A stretch of DNA of 64,000 bases from JBCBWG01 sp038523925. Its GTDB lineage: Bacteria; Pseudomonadota; Alphaproteobacteria; Rhizobiales; Hyphomicrobiaceae. The notes beneath the pieces are model-generated. The model was given only the letters and a program-made list of their open reading frames with translations, made no database searches and was not told the DNA's origin. Positions 56,376-63,820 of this stretch are shown in pieces. Within the stretch, counting starts at the first letter, position 1, and the number at the start of each line of letters is the position of its first letter. The translations under genes were made by a program, and so were the position numbers. The stretch lies in contig JBCBIY010000001.1 of the NCBI GenBank assembly GCA_038523925.1, positions 502,325 through 566,324 on the forward strand, read 5' to 3'.

Positions 56376-57073
56376 CGCCGGATCAGGCCGACCAGACGTC
56401 CCTGCACTGAGACCTGATCCGGCCCGAACGTGCGCGTTTCGAACTCTGGGTTCTCAGCTTCGAGCGCAACCATGCCGCCCTTTTTGCGCAACCGCTTCAG
56501 GGTCGCCTCTTCGTTCTCGACGAGGGCGACGACAATCGCGCCATTCTCAGCCGTGTCGCATTTGCGGATGATGACCGTGTCGCCGTCGTGGATGCCGGCG
56601 TTGATCATCGATTCCCCTTCGACCTCGAGCGCGAAATGTTCGCCGTTGGTCAGGAGATCGGGCGGGCAGGCGATGTCATGGGAATGGTTCTGGATGGCAT
56701 CGATCGGCACACCGGCTGCGATCTTGCCGACCACGGGGACTGACACGGTCCGCGCATCGACAATCGTCGAGGTCGGGACCACCGGTTCGGCGCTCTTGCC
56801 ACCCTCAATCACACTGAGCGCCGGCGATTGGGCTGCGGCCCCTGGGCTATCGGCATGGCTTTCTGGAAGTTTCAGGACCTCCAGCGCCCGCGCCCGGTGC
56901 GGCAGGCGTCGAATAAAGCCGCGCTCTTCAAGCGCCGTAATCAGACGGTGAATGCCGGACTTCGATTTCAGCTCAAGCGCGTCCTTCATTTCATCGAACG
57001 AGGGCGGAACGCCGGTGTCCTGCAGCCGCGCATGGATAAACATCAGCAGGTCTTTCTGCTTCTGCGTCAGCAT
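56369..57073 (-). CDS. lexA: SOS repressor LexA
   Basis: 234 residues. N-terminal winged helix (LTQKQKDLLMFIHARLQDTG, PSFDEMKDALELKSKSGIHR at about 23-42). The autocleavage site is in VGKIAAGVPIDA (about 130-141), catalytic serine in ALEVEGESMINAG (near 154) and lysine in NEEATLKRLRKKG (near 192). Longer than E. coli LexA (202) by a linker, as usual in alphaproteobacteria. An SOS box precedes it at 57147, consistent with self-repression. Confidence 0.96.
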   Translation of the reverse strand: MLTQKQKDLLMFIHARLQDTGVPPSFDEMKDALELKSKSGIHRLITALEERGFIRRLPHRARALEVLKLPESHADSPGAAAQSPALSVIEGGKSAEPVVPTSTIVDARTVSVPVVGKIAAGVPIDAIQNHSHDIACPPDLLTNGEHFALEVEGESMINAGIHDGDTVIIRKCDTAENGAIVVALVENEEATLKRLRKKGGMVALEAENPEFETRTFGPDQVSVQGRLVGLIRRY

Positions 57074-57146
57074 GGATCGGGCTCCTCAAGATCGTTTGGC
57101 CACTGCTCAGGTCCAGTGGCGATACAAAACTAGAACATGCCTAGTC

Positions 57147-57161
57147 GTTCTTGTAAAGTTC
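57147..57161. promoter_or_regulatory. SOS box (LexA operator) before lexA
   Basis: GTTC-TTGTAAA-GTTC exactly fits the alphaproteobacterial LexA operator GTTC-N7-GTTC. It lies 74-88 bases upstream of the lexA ATG, just beyond the 3' end of moeA (stop at 57179). An internal lexA promoter separate from the trp-moa operon follows from this. Confidence 0.88.
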
Positions 57162-57178
57162 CGCAAGCGTTTCACGGA

Positions 57179-58387
57179 TTAAAAATCGATGCGCAGGATC
57201 TCGACGGTCTCGCCTGGGGCGGCCGCCGGCGCGTTTGGCGGGCGGATGATGAGGACGTCGGCGGCAGTAAGGGGCGCGAGACGAGCGCTGTCTTGCGAGC
57301 GGAAGGCGCTGACTGTGATCGCGCCGGCTGCGTCGCGGATCGAGACCGCGCGCATATAATGTGTGCGGGCCCCGTTGGCTGGCAGCGGCGCGCTCAGTTG
57401 TGCGGTCTCCGGCGTCATTTGCGCGTGATCGTGACCGAGCATCCGGTCCGTGAGCGCCAGCGCAAACAGCCGCGTGCAAATGAGCGCCGAGACCGGATTG
57501 CCCGGCAGGCCGAGGAAGCGCTGCCCCCCGCGCGACCCGAACATCAGCGGTTTGCCGGGACGCATTGCAATCTTCCAGAAGTCCATAGTTACGCCGGCCG
57601 ACCGCAGGACAGGCCCGACGAGGTCGTGGTCGCCAACGGACGCGCCGCCAATGGTGATGACGAGGTCTGCGTCAGCGGCGCGGGCCAACATGGCTTCGAG
57701 GTCCGCGGTCGTATCGCGCGCGATGCCGAGGAACTGCGGTTCAGCACCGGCGCGCGCAAGCATGGCAACGATGCCGAACGCATTTGAACAGACGATCTGG
57801 TCCGGCCCTGGCGGCGTTCCCGGCGCCACGAGTTCATCCCCTGTTGCAATGACTGCGACGCGCGGGCGGCGGCGTACGGAGACGGCGCCGTATCCGGCGG
57901 CGGCCGCCAGGGTCAGCGTGCGTGGGGAAAGGACGTGGCCGGCTTCGAGCAACGTCTCGCCGTGTCGAAAGTCGGCACCGCGCGGGCGGACATGGGCTGG
58001 GTCGGGCGCGCCATCGACGACGCGGACGACGTCGCCGTTGCGTTCGGTATTCTCCTGAATGATGATCGCATCGGCGCCATGCGGGATCGGTGCGCCGGTG
58101 AAGATCCGGATAGCTTCACCAGGACCGAGCGTGCCGGCGAATCCGGCCCCTGCTGCGGCTTCGCCAATGACATTGAGCGCTGCGGGAAGCGTTGCGACAT
58201 CGGCGCTGATGACCGCATAACCGTCCATGGCCGACGCGCTGAAAGGCGGCTGGTCGAAGGCTGCCACAACGGGCTCAGCCAACGTGCGCCGGTCAGCATC
58301 GAGCAATGCAGCGCTTTCTGGTTCCATCGCCAGGGCGCTGGCGCGGATTGCAGCCAGGGCGTCTTCAACTGGAAGAAGCGCGCTCAT
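57179..58387 (-). CDS. moeA: Molybdopterin molybdenumtransferase
   Basis: 402 residues from the ATG at 58387. Inserts molybdate into adenylated molybdopterin. Seen: PPFSASAMDGYAV (about 47-59), IRIFTGAPIPHGADAIIIQE (about 93-112), DFRHGETLLEAGHVLSPRTL (about 140-159), VAVIATGDELVAPGTPPGPD (about 176-195), VITIGGASVGDHDLV (about 243-257), and MRPGKPLMFGSRGGQRFLGL with GNPVSALIC. ATGA overlap with the moaC stop shows coupled translation. It supplies cofactor for enzymes such as the molybdenum hydroxylase at 30.6-33.3 kb. Confidence 0.95.
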   Translation of the reverse strand: MSALLPVEDALAAIRASALAMEPESAALLDADRRTLAEPVVAAFDQPPFSASAMDGYAVISADVATLPAALNVIGEAAAGAGFAGTLGPGEAIRIFTGAPIPHGADAIIIQENTERNGDVVRVVDGAPDPAHVRPRGADFRHGETLLEAGHVLSPRTLTLAAAAGYGAVSVRRRPRVAVIATGDELVAPGTPPGPDQIVCSNAFGIVAMLARAGAEPQFLGIARDTTADLEAMLARAADADLVITIGGASVGDHDLVGPVLRSAGVTMDFWKIAMRPGKPLMFGSRGGQRFLGLPGNPVSALICTRLFALALTDRMLGHDHAQMTPETAQLSAPLPANGARTHYMRAVSIRDAAGAITVSAFRSQDSARLAPLTAADVLIIRPPNAPAAAPGETVEILRIDF

Positions 58388-58869
58388 GGCTGAGCGTCGG
58401 CGCGCCATGTGCCGGACTTGCCACCGGTCTTTTCGATGAGCCGCACGCCGTCGAAGCGCATGCCGCGGTCAACCGCTTTGAGCATGTCATAGAGCGTGAG
58501 GCAGGCAACGGAGACGGCTGTGAGCGCTTCCATCTCGACACCCGTCTGACCGTTGACACGCACCGTGCCCGTCACATGCACACCCGGCCAATCCGGCTTC
58601 AAAGCGAAAGTCACTTCCGCCTTGGTGATTGCGAGCGGATGACAAAGTGGGATCAGATCGTGCGTCTTCTTGGCAGCCATAATGCCGGCGATACGCGCCG
58701 TCGCGAGGACGTCCCCTTTGGCAGCCGTCCCCTCGTTGATGCGCGCGAGCGTTTCGGGCTGCATGAGGACGCGGCCTTCGGCGACAGCGGTTCGCGATGT
58801 CGCATCCTTTGCCGAGACGTCGACCATGTTGGCTTCGCCGCGGCTGTTGAGGTGGGTGAGATCGCTCAT
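58384..58869 (-). CDS. moaC: Cyclic pyranopterin monophosphate synthase
   Basis: 161 residues, normal length. Early molybdopterin step. MVDVSAKDATSRTAVAEGRV (about 15-34), KGDVLATARIAGIMAAKKTH (about 51-70), IPLCHPLAITK (about 73-83) and TGVEMEALTAVSVACLTLYD (about 109-128) are the family landmarks. Overlaps trpC by four bases (ATGA) and moeA by four bases. Confidence 0.97.
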   Translation of the reverse strand: MSDLTHLNSRGEANMVDVSAKDATSRTAVAEGRVLMQPETLARINEGTAAKGDVLATARIAGIMAAKKTHDLIPLCHPLAITKAEVTFALKPDWPGVHVTGTVRVNGQTGVEMEALTAVSVACLTLYDMLKAVDRGMRFDGVRLIEKTGGKSGTWRADAQP

Positions 58870-59684
58870 GCCGACGCGGCCTCGCGGGACAGGATCGCTT
58901 GCGTGGCGGCCGTCACATCCGGCTGACGCATCAGGCTTTCGCCAATCAGGAACGTCGTGACGCCGGCTGTTGCGAGGCGGGCGAGATCGGCTGGCGTCCC
59001 GAGCCCGCTTTCGCCAATGACGATCCGGTCTTGGCCAACGCGCGGGGCAAGCCGCTCGGTTACGGCAAGGTCGGTCTCGAACGTTTTCAGGTTGCGATTG
59101 TTGATGCCGATCATGCGGCAGTCGAGGCGGAGCGCGCGGTCGAGTTCAGCTTCGTCATGGACTTCGGCAATGGCATCCATCTGATAGTCACGTGCGGCGG
59201 CTGCGAGATCTGCGGCGGTCGCGTCATCGATTTCAGCGAGAATGATGAGAATGCAGTCCGCGCCCCAGCTTCTGGCTTCTGCGACTTGATACGTGTCGAT
59301 CATGAAGTCCTTGCGAAGTGCCGGTAGGCTGCAGGCGTCGCGTGCCGCGGCCAGATACTCCGGCCGGCCCTGAAACGATGGCGTGTCGGTCAGCACCGAA
59401 AGGCAGGCCGCACCTCCGGCCTCATAGGCGCGCGCGAGGGCTGGCGGGTCAAAGTCGGCGCGGATCAGGCCTTTCGATGGGCTCGCCTTCTTGATCTCTG
59501 CGATCAGGCCGTAGCCGCCGGCTGTGGATTTGCCGGCCAGCGCGTCTGCGAACGGGCGCACCGGGGCGCACGCCCGTGCGGCGCGATCGACCTGAGCGAA
59601 GGGCCGAGCGGCTTTGGCGGCAGCAACCTCATCGCGTTTGTAAGCGGTGATCCGGTCAAGGATCGTCGTGGCTTTATCGTTCAT
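58866..59684 (-). CDS. trpC: Indole-3-glycerol phosphate synthase
   Basis: 272 residues. Monofunctional, without the TrpF domain. Visible: LIAEIKKASPSKGLIRADFD (about 60-79), CLSVLTDTPSFQGRPEYLAA (about 94-113), PALRKDFMIDTYQVAEARSW (about 120-139), IGINNRNLKTFETDL (about 192-206) and VIGESGLGTPADLARLATAG (about 221-240). Linked by overlapping stop/start to moaC, and 58 bases after asnB. Confidence 0.97.
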   Translation of the reverse strand: MNDKATTILDRITAYKRDEVAAAKAARPFAQVDRAARACAPVRPFADALAGKSTAGGYGLIAEIKKASPSKGLIRADFDPPALARAYEAGGAACLSVLTDTPSFQGRPEYLAAARDACSLPALRKDFMIDTYQVAEARSWGADCILIILAEIDDATAADLAAAARDYQMDAIAEVHDEAELDRALRLDCRMIGINNRNLKTFETDLAVTERLAPRVGQDRIVIGESGLGTPADLARLATAGVTTFLIGESLMRQPDVTAATQAILSREAASA

Positions 59685-59742
59685 GGATGCCGTTTTACCC
59701 GACGCGCGCGCCGGGCGCGAGATGGCTTAGGGGCCAAGCGGA

Positions 59743-61272
59743 TCAGGTGGCGTCGCCTGCCCCGGCAGATGCGGCACCTGCAACGCGGTCCGCCGTCCAG
59801 GTGCCCGCGTTGGCGAGCATCAGCTCCGGCTCCTCGAACTGTCCCCGGAGGATGTCCTCGTAGAATGCGCGTTCGGCGGCCTTGTCCGGAATAGCGCGGC
59901 CGGCGGCGATGGTGAGCGCTTCATCAAGGGATGCGACCGTGCCGGAGCCTTCATCGAACTGCGCTTTCTTCCGCCAGACGAGTTCGGCCGGCAGCAGGTC
60001 CTCGCAGCTCTTTCGCAGGATCCACTTCTCGATCGTCACGCCATCGTCGGTCCGCTTCATCTTTAGGTCGGCGGGGATCGTTTGCGCGAACGCGATCAGG
60101 TCGCGATCGAGGAACGGCGGACGGGCCTCCAGCGCGCGCGACATGGTCACCCGGTCGACGCGCTGCAGGTTGATGTTGTGCATGGCCCCGAGCGCACGGG
60201 TGAGTTCATCGGCCATGGCGCGCGGTGTGCGGGCGTAGGCGTGGTGGTAGGCATATCCCGCGAACAACTCGTCTGCGCCCTCGCCGGAGAGCACAGTCTT
60301 GACGTGCGCGCGCGCAAGCCGCGTGACGAAGTATGTGGGCAGACCTGAGCGGATTGTATCTGGATCCGTCGTCTCCATCGCGCGGATGACGTGCGGCAGG
60401 GCTTTGGCGAGTTCGTCCGGTGTGAACGTTGCTTCGTAGTGTTCGGAGCCGATGTGGCGCGCCACCTTGGCGGCGGCTTCGAGGTCAGGTGAACCCAGAG
60501 CGCCAACGGCAAACGTCTTGAGCGTGCCGCCGAGCTGGCGCTGGGCGAGGGCCGCGACGATCGATGAATCCAATCCGCCGGAGAGGAAGCAGCCGACCTC
60601 CACATCAGCCACCAGCCACTTCGCAACTGCGGCCTCGAGCACGGCGCGCAGCTCCTGCGAGATCGTCGCCACATCGTGGTCTTGGGCATCGGCTTCCGGT
60701 GCCGCCGCCCCTTCAGGCATGCGAAACCACTGCCGGGTGCCGGTTTCGCTATCGAACAGGCTGCCGGGTGCGATCGTGTCGACGCGGTCGAAACCTTCGC
60801 CGTCGTAGGCCTTCAGTTCAGAGGCAAACGCGAGCCCGCCGTGCTTGTAGCCGACGTACAGCGGCTTGATGCCCAGCGGATCGCGCGCGGCCATCACGCG
60901 ATCGGCCGTTGCGATGACGAAGGCAAACATGCCGTCCGGCGCCGCAATCCAGCGCGGGTGGCCCGAGGCGAAAGCTGCCAGGATCGTCTCGCAGTCGCTG
61001 TCGGTCAGGAAGAAGTCACGTCCAAATGCCGCCCTGAGCGCGTCGTGGTTCAGGACTTCGCCATTGGCGACGATCGCGGCGGCGCCATTGCGGATCGGCT
61101 GGTCCGCGGCCTCGGACCCGATAATCGACAAGCGCGCATGGCCCATGATCGCCGGGATGCCATCGAGCCGGCGCACGTGCAGCGCATCGCCGCCGCGGTG
61201 CTTGATCCGGTCGGTCATGCGCTCGGCGAGCGGCAGGTCATCGATGTTCCAGAGGCAGACGAGGCCGCACAT
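59743..61272 (-). CDS. Asparagine synthase (glutamine-hydrolysing) inside trp operon
   Basis: 509 residues. N-terminal glutaminase with the catalytic cysteine directly after Met (MCGLVCLWN). The usual HRGPD loop reads IKHRGGDALHV and the usual NGEIYN reads ANGEVLNH, so both motifs are altered in part. ATP-pyrophosphatase domain: VEVGCFLSGGLDSSIVAALA (about 225-244), TVLSGEGADELFAGYAYHHA (about 323-342) and RVDRVTMSRALEARPPFLDR (about 371-390). The gene lies 24 bases after trpD and 58 before trpC, so it is probably in the operon. It may make asparagine or amidate another substrate; AsnB relatives also serve in cell-surface or natural-product pathways. Confidence 0.85.
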   Translation of the reverse strand: MCGLVCLWNIDDLPLAERMTDRIKHRGGDALHVRRLDGIPAIMGHARLSIIGSEAADQPIRNGAAAIVANGEVLNHDALRAAFGRDFFLTDSDCETILAAFASGHPRWIAAPDGMFAFVIATADRVMAARDPLGIKPLYVGYKHGGLAFASELKAYDGEGFDRVDTIAPGSLFDSETGTRQWFRMPEGAAAPEADAQDHDVATISQELRAVLEAAVAKWLVADVEVGCFLSGGLDSSIVAALAQRQLGGTLKTFAVGALGSPDLEAAAKVARHIGSEHYEATFTPDELAKALPHVIRAMETTDPDTIRSGLPTYFVTRLARAHVKTVLSGEGADELFAGYAYHHAYARTPRAMADELTRALGAMHNINLQRVDRVTMSRALEARPPFLDRDLIAFAQTIPADLKMKRTDDGVTIEKWILRKSCEDLLPAELVWRKKAQFDEGSGTVASLDEALTIAAGRAIPDKAAERAFYEDILRGQFEEPELMLANAGTWTADRVAGAASAGAGDAT

Positions 61273-61296
61273 GGTGGCGCTCCGTTTTGGTTTGGC

Positions 61297-62340
61297 TCAG
61301 GCGTTGGAGATGTCGACGAGGCGCTGAAGCGTGCCAGCCGCGCGGCCATCGTCCATGGCCTGTCCTGCGGCGGCCGCGCCTTCGGCAAGTGATGCCGCTT
61401 GCTCGGCAATCAAGAGCGCGGCGCCTGCATTGATTTGGACTGCGTGACGGAAGGCCAGCAGTTCGGCTGACTGTTGACCGCTCAGAATTGCTTTGATCTT
61501 GGCCGTGTTTTCTTCAGGCGCGCCGCCGAGCAGCTGTCCAAACGGGTGTTCGGGCAGATTCGCGTCGGCGGGGGTCACCATCTCTTCGGTCACCTGCCCA
61601 TCTTTTAGCGCGGCGACCTTCGTCGGGCCGGCAATCGAGATCTCGTCCGTGCCGTCCATGCCGTGCACGAGCCATGCCGCCTCAGACCCGAGCTTGCGCA
61701 GCGTCTCCGCCATCGGCCGAAGCAGGGCGGGCGTGAAGGCGCCTGTAAGCTGGCGCTTCACGCCGGCGGGGTTTGTGAGCGGCCCGAGGATATTGAACAC
61801 CGTACGCGTGCCGAGTTCGACGCGGGCCGGACCCACATGGCGCATCGCGGCATGGTGGTTGGGGGCGTTCATATAGCCGATGCCCGCATCCATGATGCAG
61901 CGAGCAATCGTTGCCGGGTCTGCATTGATATTGACGCCGAGTTCGGCCATCGCGTCCGACGCGCCAGACCGTGACGAGAGCGCCTTGTTGCCGTGCTTCG
62001 CGATCGGCACGCCGCAGCTTGCAACCACGAGGGCTGCGGCCGTCGAGATGTTGAGCGTGCCTTTGCCATCGCCGCCGGTGCCGACCACGTCCATCGCGCC
62101 AGCCGGGGCCTCAACCGCCGTTGCCTTCGCGCGCATGACTTTTGCCGCGCCGGCGATCTCCTCAATCGACTCCCCACGCAAGCGCAGGATCATCAAAAAC
62201 CCGCCGATTTGCGATGCGGTTGCGCGGCCGGACATGATGACGTCAAACGCCGCTTCAGCTTCCGCGCCCGTCAAAGCTGAATCGAGCGCTCGCGAGATGA
62301 ACGGTTTCAGCGCCTCAGGATCGGTGGTGTCGTCAGTCAC
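61297..62340 (-). CDS. trpD: Anthranilate phosphoribosyltransferase
   Basis: 347 residues from a GTG at 62340. Motifs: MDVVGTGGDGKGTLNISTAA (about 78-97), KHGNKALSSRSGASDAMAEL (about 110-129), NHHAAMRHVGPARVELGTRT (about 157-176) and NILGPLTNPAGVKRQLTG (about 179-196). Starts 46 bases after trpG. Confidence 0.97.
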   Translation of the reverse strand: MTDDTTDPEALKPFISRALDSALTGAEAEAAFDVIMSGRATASQIGGFLMILRLRGESIEEIAGAAKVMRAKATAVEAPAGAMDVVGTGGDGKGTLNISTAAALVVASCGVPIAKHGNKALSSRSGASDAMAELGVNINADPATIARCIMDAGIGYMNAPNHHAAMRHVGPARVELGTRTVFNILGPLTNPAGVKRQLTGAFTPALLRPMAETLRKLGSEAAWLVHGMDGTDEISIAGPTKVAALKDGQVTEEMVTPADANLPEHPFGQLLGGAPEENTAKIKAILSGQQSAELLAFRHAVQINAGAALLIAEQAASLAEGAAAAGQAMDDGRAAGTLQRLVDISNA

Positions 62341-62386
62341 GGGCTCGGCTCGTTTCAGTGTTTTGGGCAGGTGGCGCCGAGCCGCT

Positions 62387-62992
62387 TTAGGCGGCAGCGG
62401 ACCGGTTCGGGCGGCGCGGCGTCAGGCCAGCGGCTGTTAGGAAGTTCGCGAGCATCTGGTGGCCGAACTCGGTCTTGATGCTTTCGGGATGGAATTGCAC
62501 GCCGTGGACGTTATCGGTCTCGTGCATCAGGCCCATGATGACCCCGTCAGACGTGTCTGCGGTCACCTTCAGCGACGGCGGCAGGCTCTCAGGCGCGACC
62601 GTAAGGGAATGATACCGCGTCACTTCGATGCGCTGCGGCAGCTCAGCGAACAGGCTCTCGCCGCGGTTGCGCACGTGGCTCAGCTTGCCGTGCATCGGCT
62701 TTGGCGCGCGAACGATCTCGGCGCCATAGGCCTGTGCAATCGCCTGATGACCGAGGCAGACGCCTAGCAACGGGATCTTGCCGGCCGCAGCCGTTACAAG
62801 GTCGACGCAGATGCCGGCTTCATTCGGCGTGCACGGCCCCGGTGACAACACGATTGCGTCCGGCGCCGTCGCCATCGCGGCTTCAACCGAAATCTTGTCG
62901 TTGCGCACGACCTCACAAGCAGCGCCCAGGTCACCAAGAAAGTGGACGAGATTGTAGGTGAAGCTGTCGTAGTTATCGATGAGCAGGATCAT
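62387..62992 (-). CDS. trpG: Anthranilate synthase glutaminase component
   Basis: 201 residues. MILLIDNYDSFTYNLVHFLG starts the class I amidotransferase; the catalytic triad is in LLGVCLGHQAIAQAYG (Cys near 79) and VHGVQFHPESIKTEFG (His near 169, Glu near 171). Also usable for aminodeoxychorismate synthase in some bacteria. First gene of the operon in the window. trpE is not present nearby; the sequence upstream (63.0-64.0 kb) is a repeat array, so the promoter must lie in the short stretch between about 62993 and 63097. Confidence 0.96.
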   Translation of the reverse strand: MILLIDNYDSFTYNLVHFLGDLGAACEVVRNDKISVEAAMATAPDAIVLSPGPCTPNEAGICVDLVTAAAGKIPLLGVCLGHQAIAQAYGAEIVRAPKPMHGKLSHVRNRGESLFAELPQRIEVTRYHSLTVAPESLPPSLKVTADTSDGVIMGLMHETDNVHGVQFHPESIKTEFGHQMLANFLTAAGLTPRRPNRSAAA

Positions 62993-63097
62993 GACATCAG
63001 TCGCCGGGGGCTCAACCGTCAGTTTCAGTCCGCCAACCTAACCGATGTTCGACCCCCGCTGAAGACCCAACGATTTGGGGTGTTTGCGTTTTTTGGG
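62993..63097. other. Short unique region between trpG and repeat array
   Basis: About 105 bases that must carry the promoter of the trpG-trpD-asnB-trpC-moaC-moeA operon. I see no leader peptide with tryptophan codons and no attenuator hairpin. The stretch CCCAACGATTTGGGG near 63066-63080 is a small imperfect hairpin at the array edge. Confidence 0.4.
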
Positions 63098-63785
63098 GGT
63101 CCAACCTGCGCAGGCTTCGTTGGCACACGAATCCGGCCGCCATTCGCTGCGGCGCGCTGCGCGGGTGCTCTTTTTTGGTCCAACCTGCGCAAGCTTGGTT
63201 GGCACACGAGTCCGCCAGGCCACCCGCTGCGGCGCGCTACGCGGGCTGATGGCCCGCTTCGTGCGCCTCGCTCTGTTCTTCGTGGGGCGGGCGGGTGGCT
63301 GCCGCGAAGGCGGTGGGTGTGGCCGCGCTCTCTCTTTTTTGGTCCAACCTGCGCAGGCTTGGTTGGCACACGAGTCCGACCGCCACTCGCTGCGGCGCGC
63401 TGCGCTGGCCTGATGGCCAGCTTCGTGCGCCTCGCTCTGGTCTTCGCGGGGCTGGCGGGTGGCTGCCGCGAAGGCAGTGGGTGTGGCCGCGCGCGCTCTT
63501 TTTTGGTCCAACCTGCGCAAGCTTGGTTGGCACACGAGTCCGCCAAGCCACCCGCTGCGGCGCGCTGCGCGGGCTGATGGCCCGCTTCGTGCGCCTCGCT
63601 CTGTTCTTCTTGGGGTTAGCGGGTGGCTGCCGCGAAGGCGGTGGGTGTGGCCGCGCGCGCTCTCTTTTGGTCCAACCTGCGCAGGCTTGGTTGGCACACG
63701 AATCCGCCAAGCCATTCGCTGCGGCGCGCTGCGCGGGCCGATGGCCCGCTTCGTGCGCCTCGCTCTGTTCTTCTTTGGGCTGGCG
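63098..63785 (+). repeat. Tandem array, 164-bp unit, five copies (first and last partial)
   Basis: Copies start with GGTCCAACCTGCGCA at 63098, 63177, 63341, 63505 and 63669. The spacings are 79, 164, 164 and 164 bases. The first copy keeps only the front half plus the terminal T run; the last stops near 63785. Each full unit has a front hairpin (CCAACC ... GGTTGG), a middle hairpin (for example GCGGGC-TGATG-GCCCGC at 63241), a small CCGC-GAAG-GCGG hairpin and a final CTCTTTTTT-like T run. Copies 2 and 4 share variants (GCGCAAGC, CACCCGC), while 1, 3 and 5 share others (GCGCAGGC, CATTCGC or CACTCGC), hinting at a two-unit higher-order repeat. 164 is not a multiple of three, so this is not a repeated protein domain. 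Confidence 0.93.
63404..63421. other. Hairpin with compensatory change in copy 3 of the repeat
   Basis: GCTGGCC-TGAT-GGCCAGC forms a perfect 7-bp stem. In copies 2 and 4 the stem reads GCGGGC / GCCCGC, and in copy 5 GCGGGCC / GGCCCGC (63733-63749). The change G to T on the left arm is matched by C to A on the right arm, so pairing is kept. Confidence 0.8.
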
Positions 63786-63820
63786 GCAGCCGCTACCATT
63801 TCCAGAGCGCGAGCAGCGCG

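Noticed and set aside
63177..63785. Repeat array considered as CRISPR
   Set aside because: Copies are directly adjacent 164-bp units without unique spacers, and no cas gene is present.
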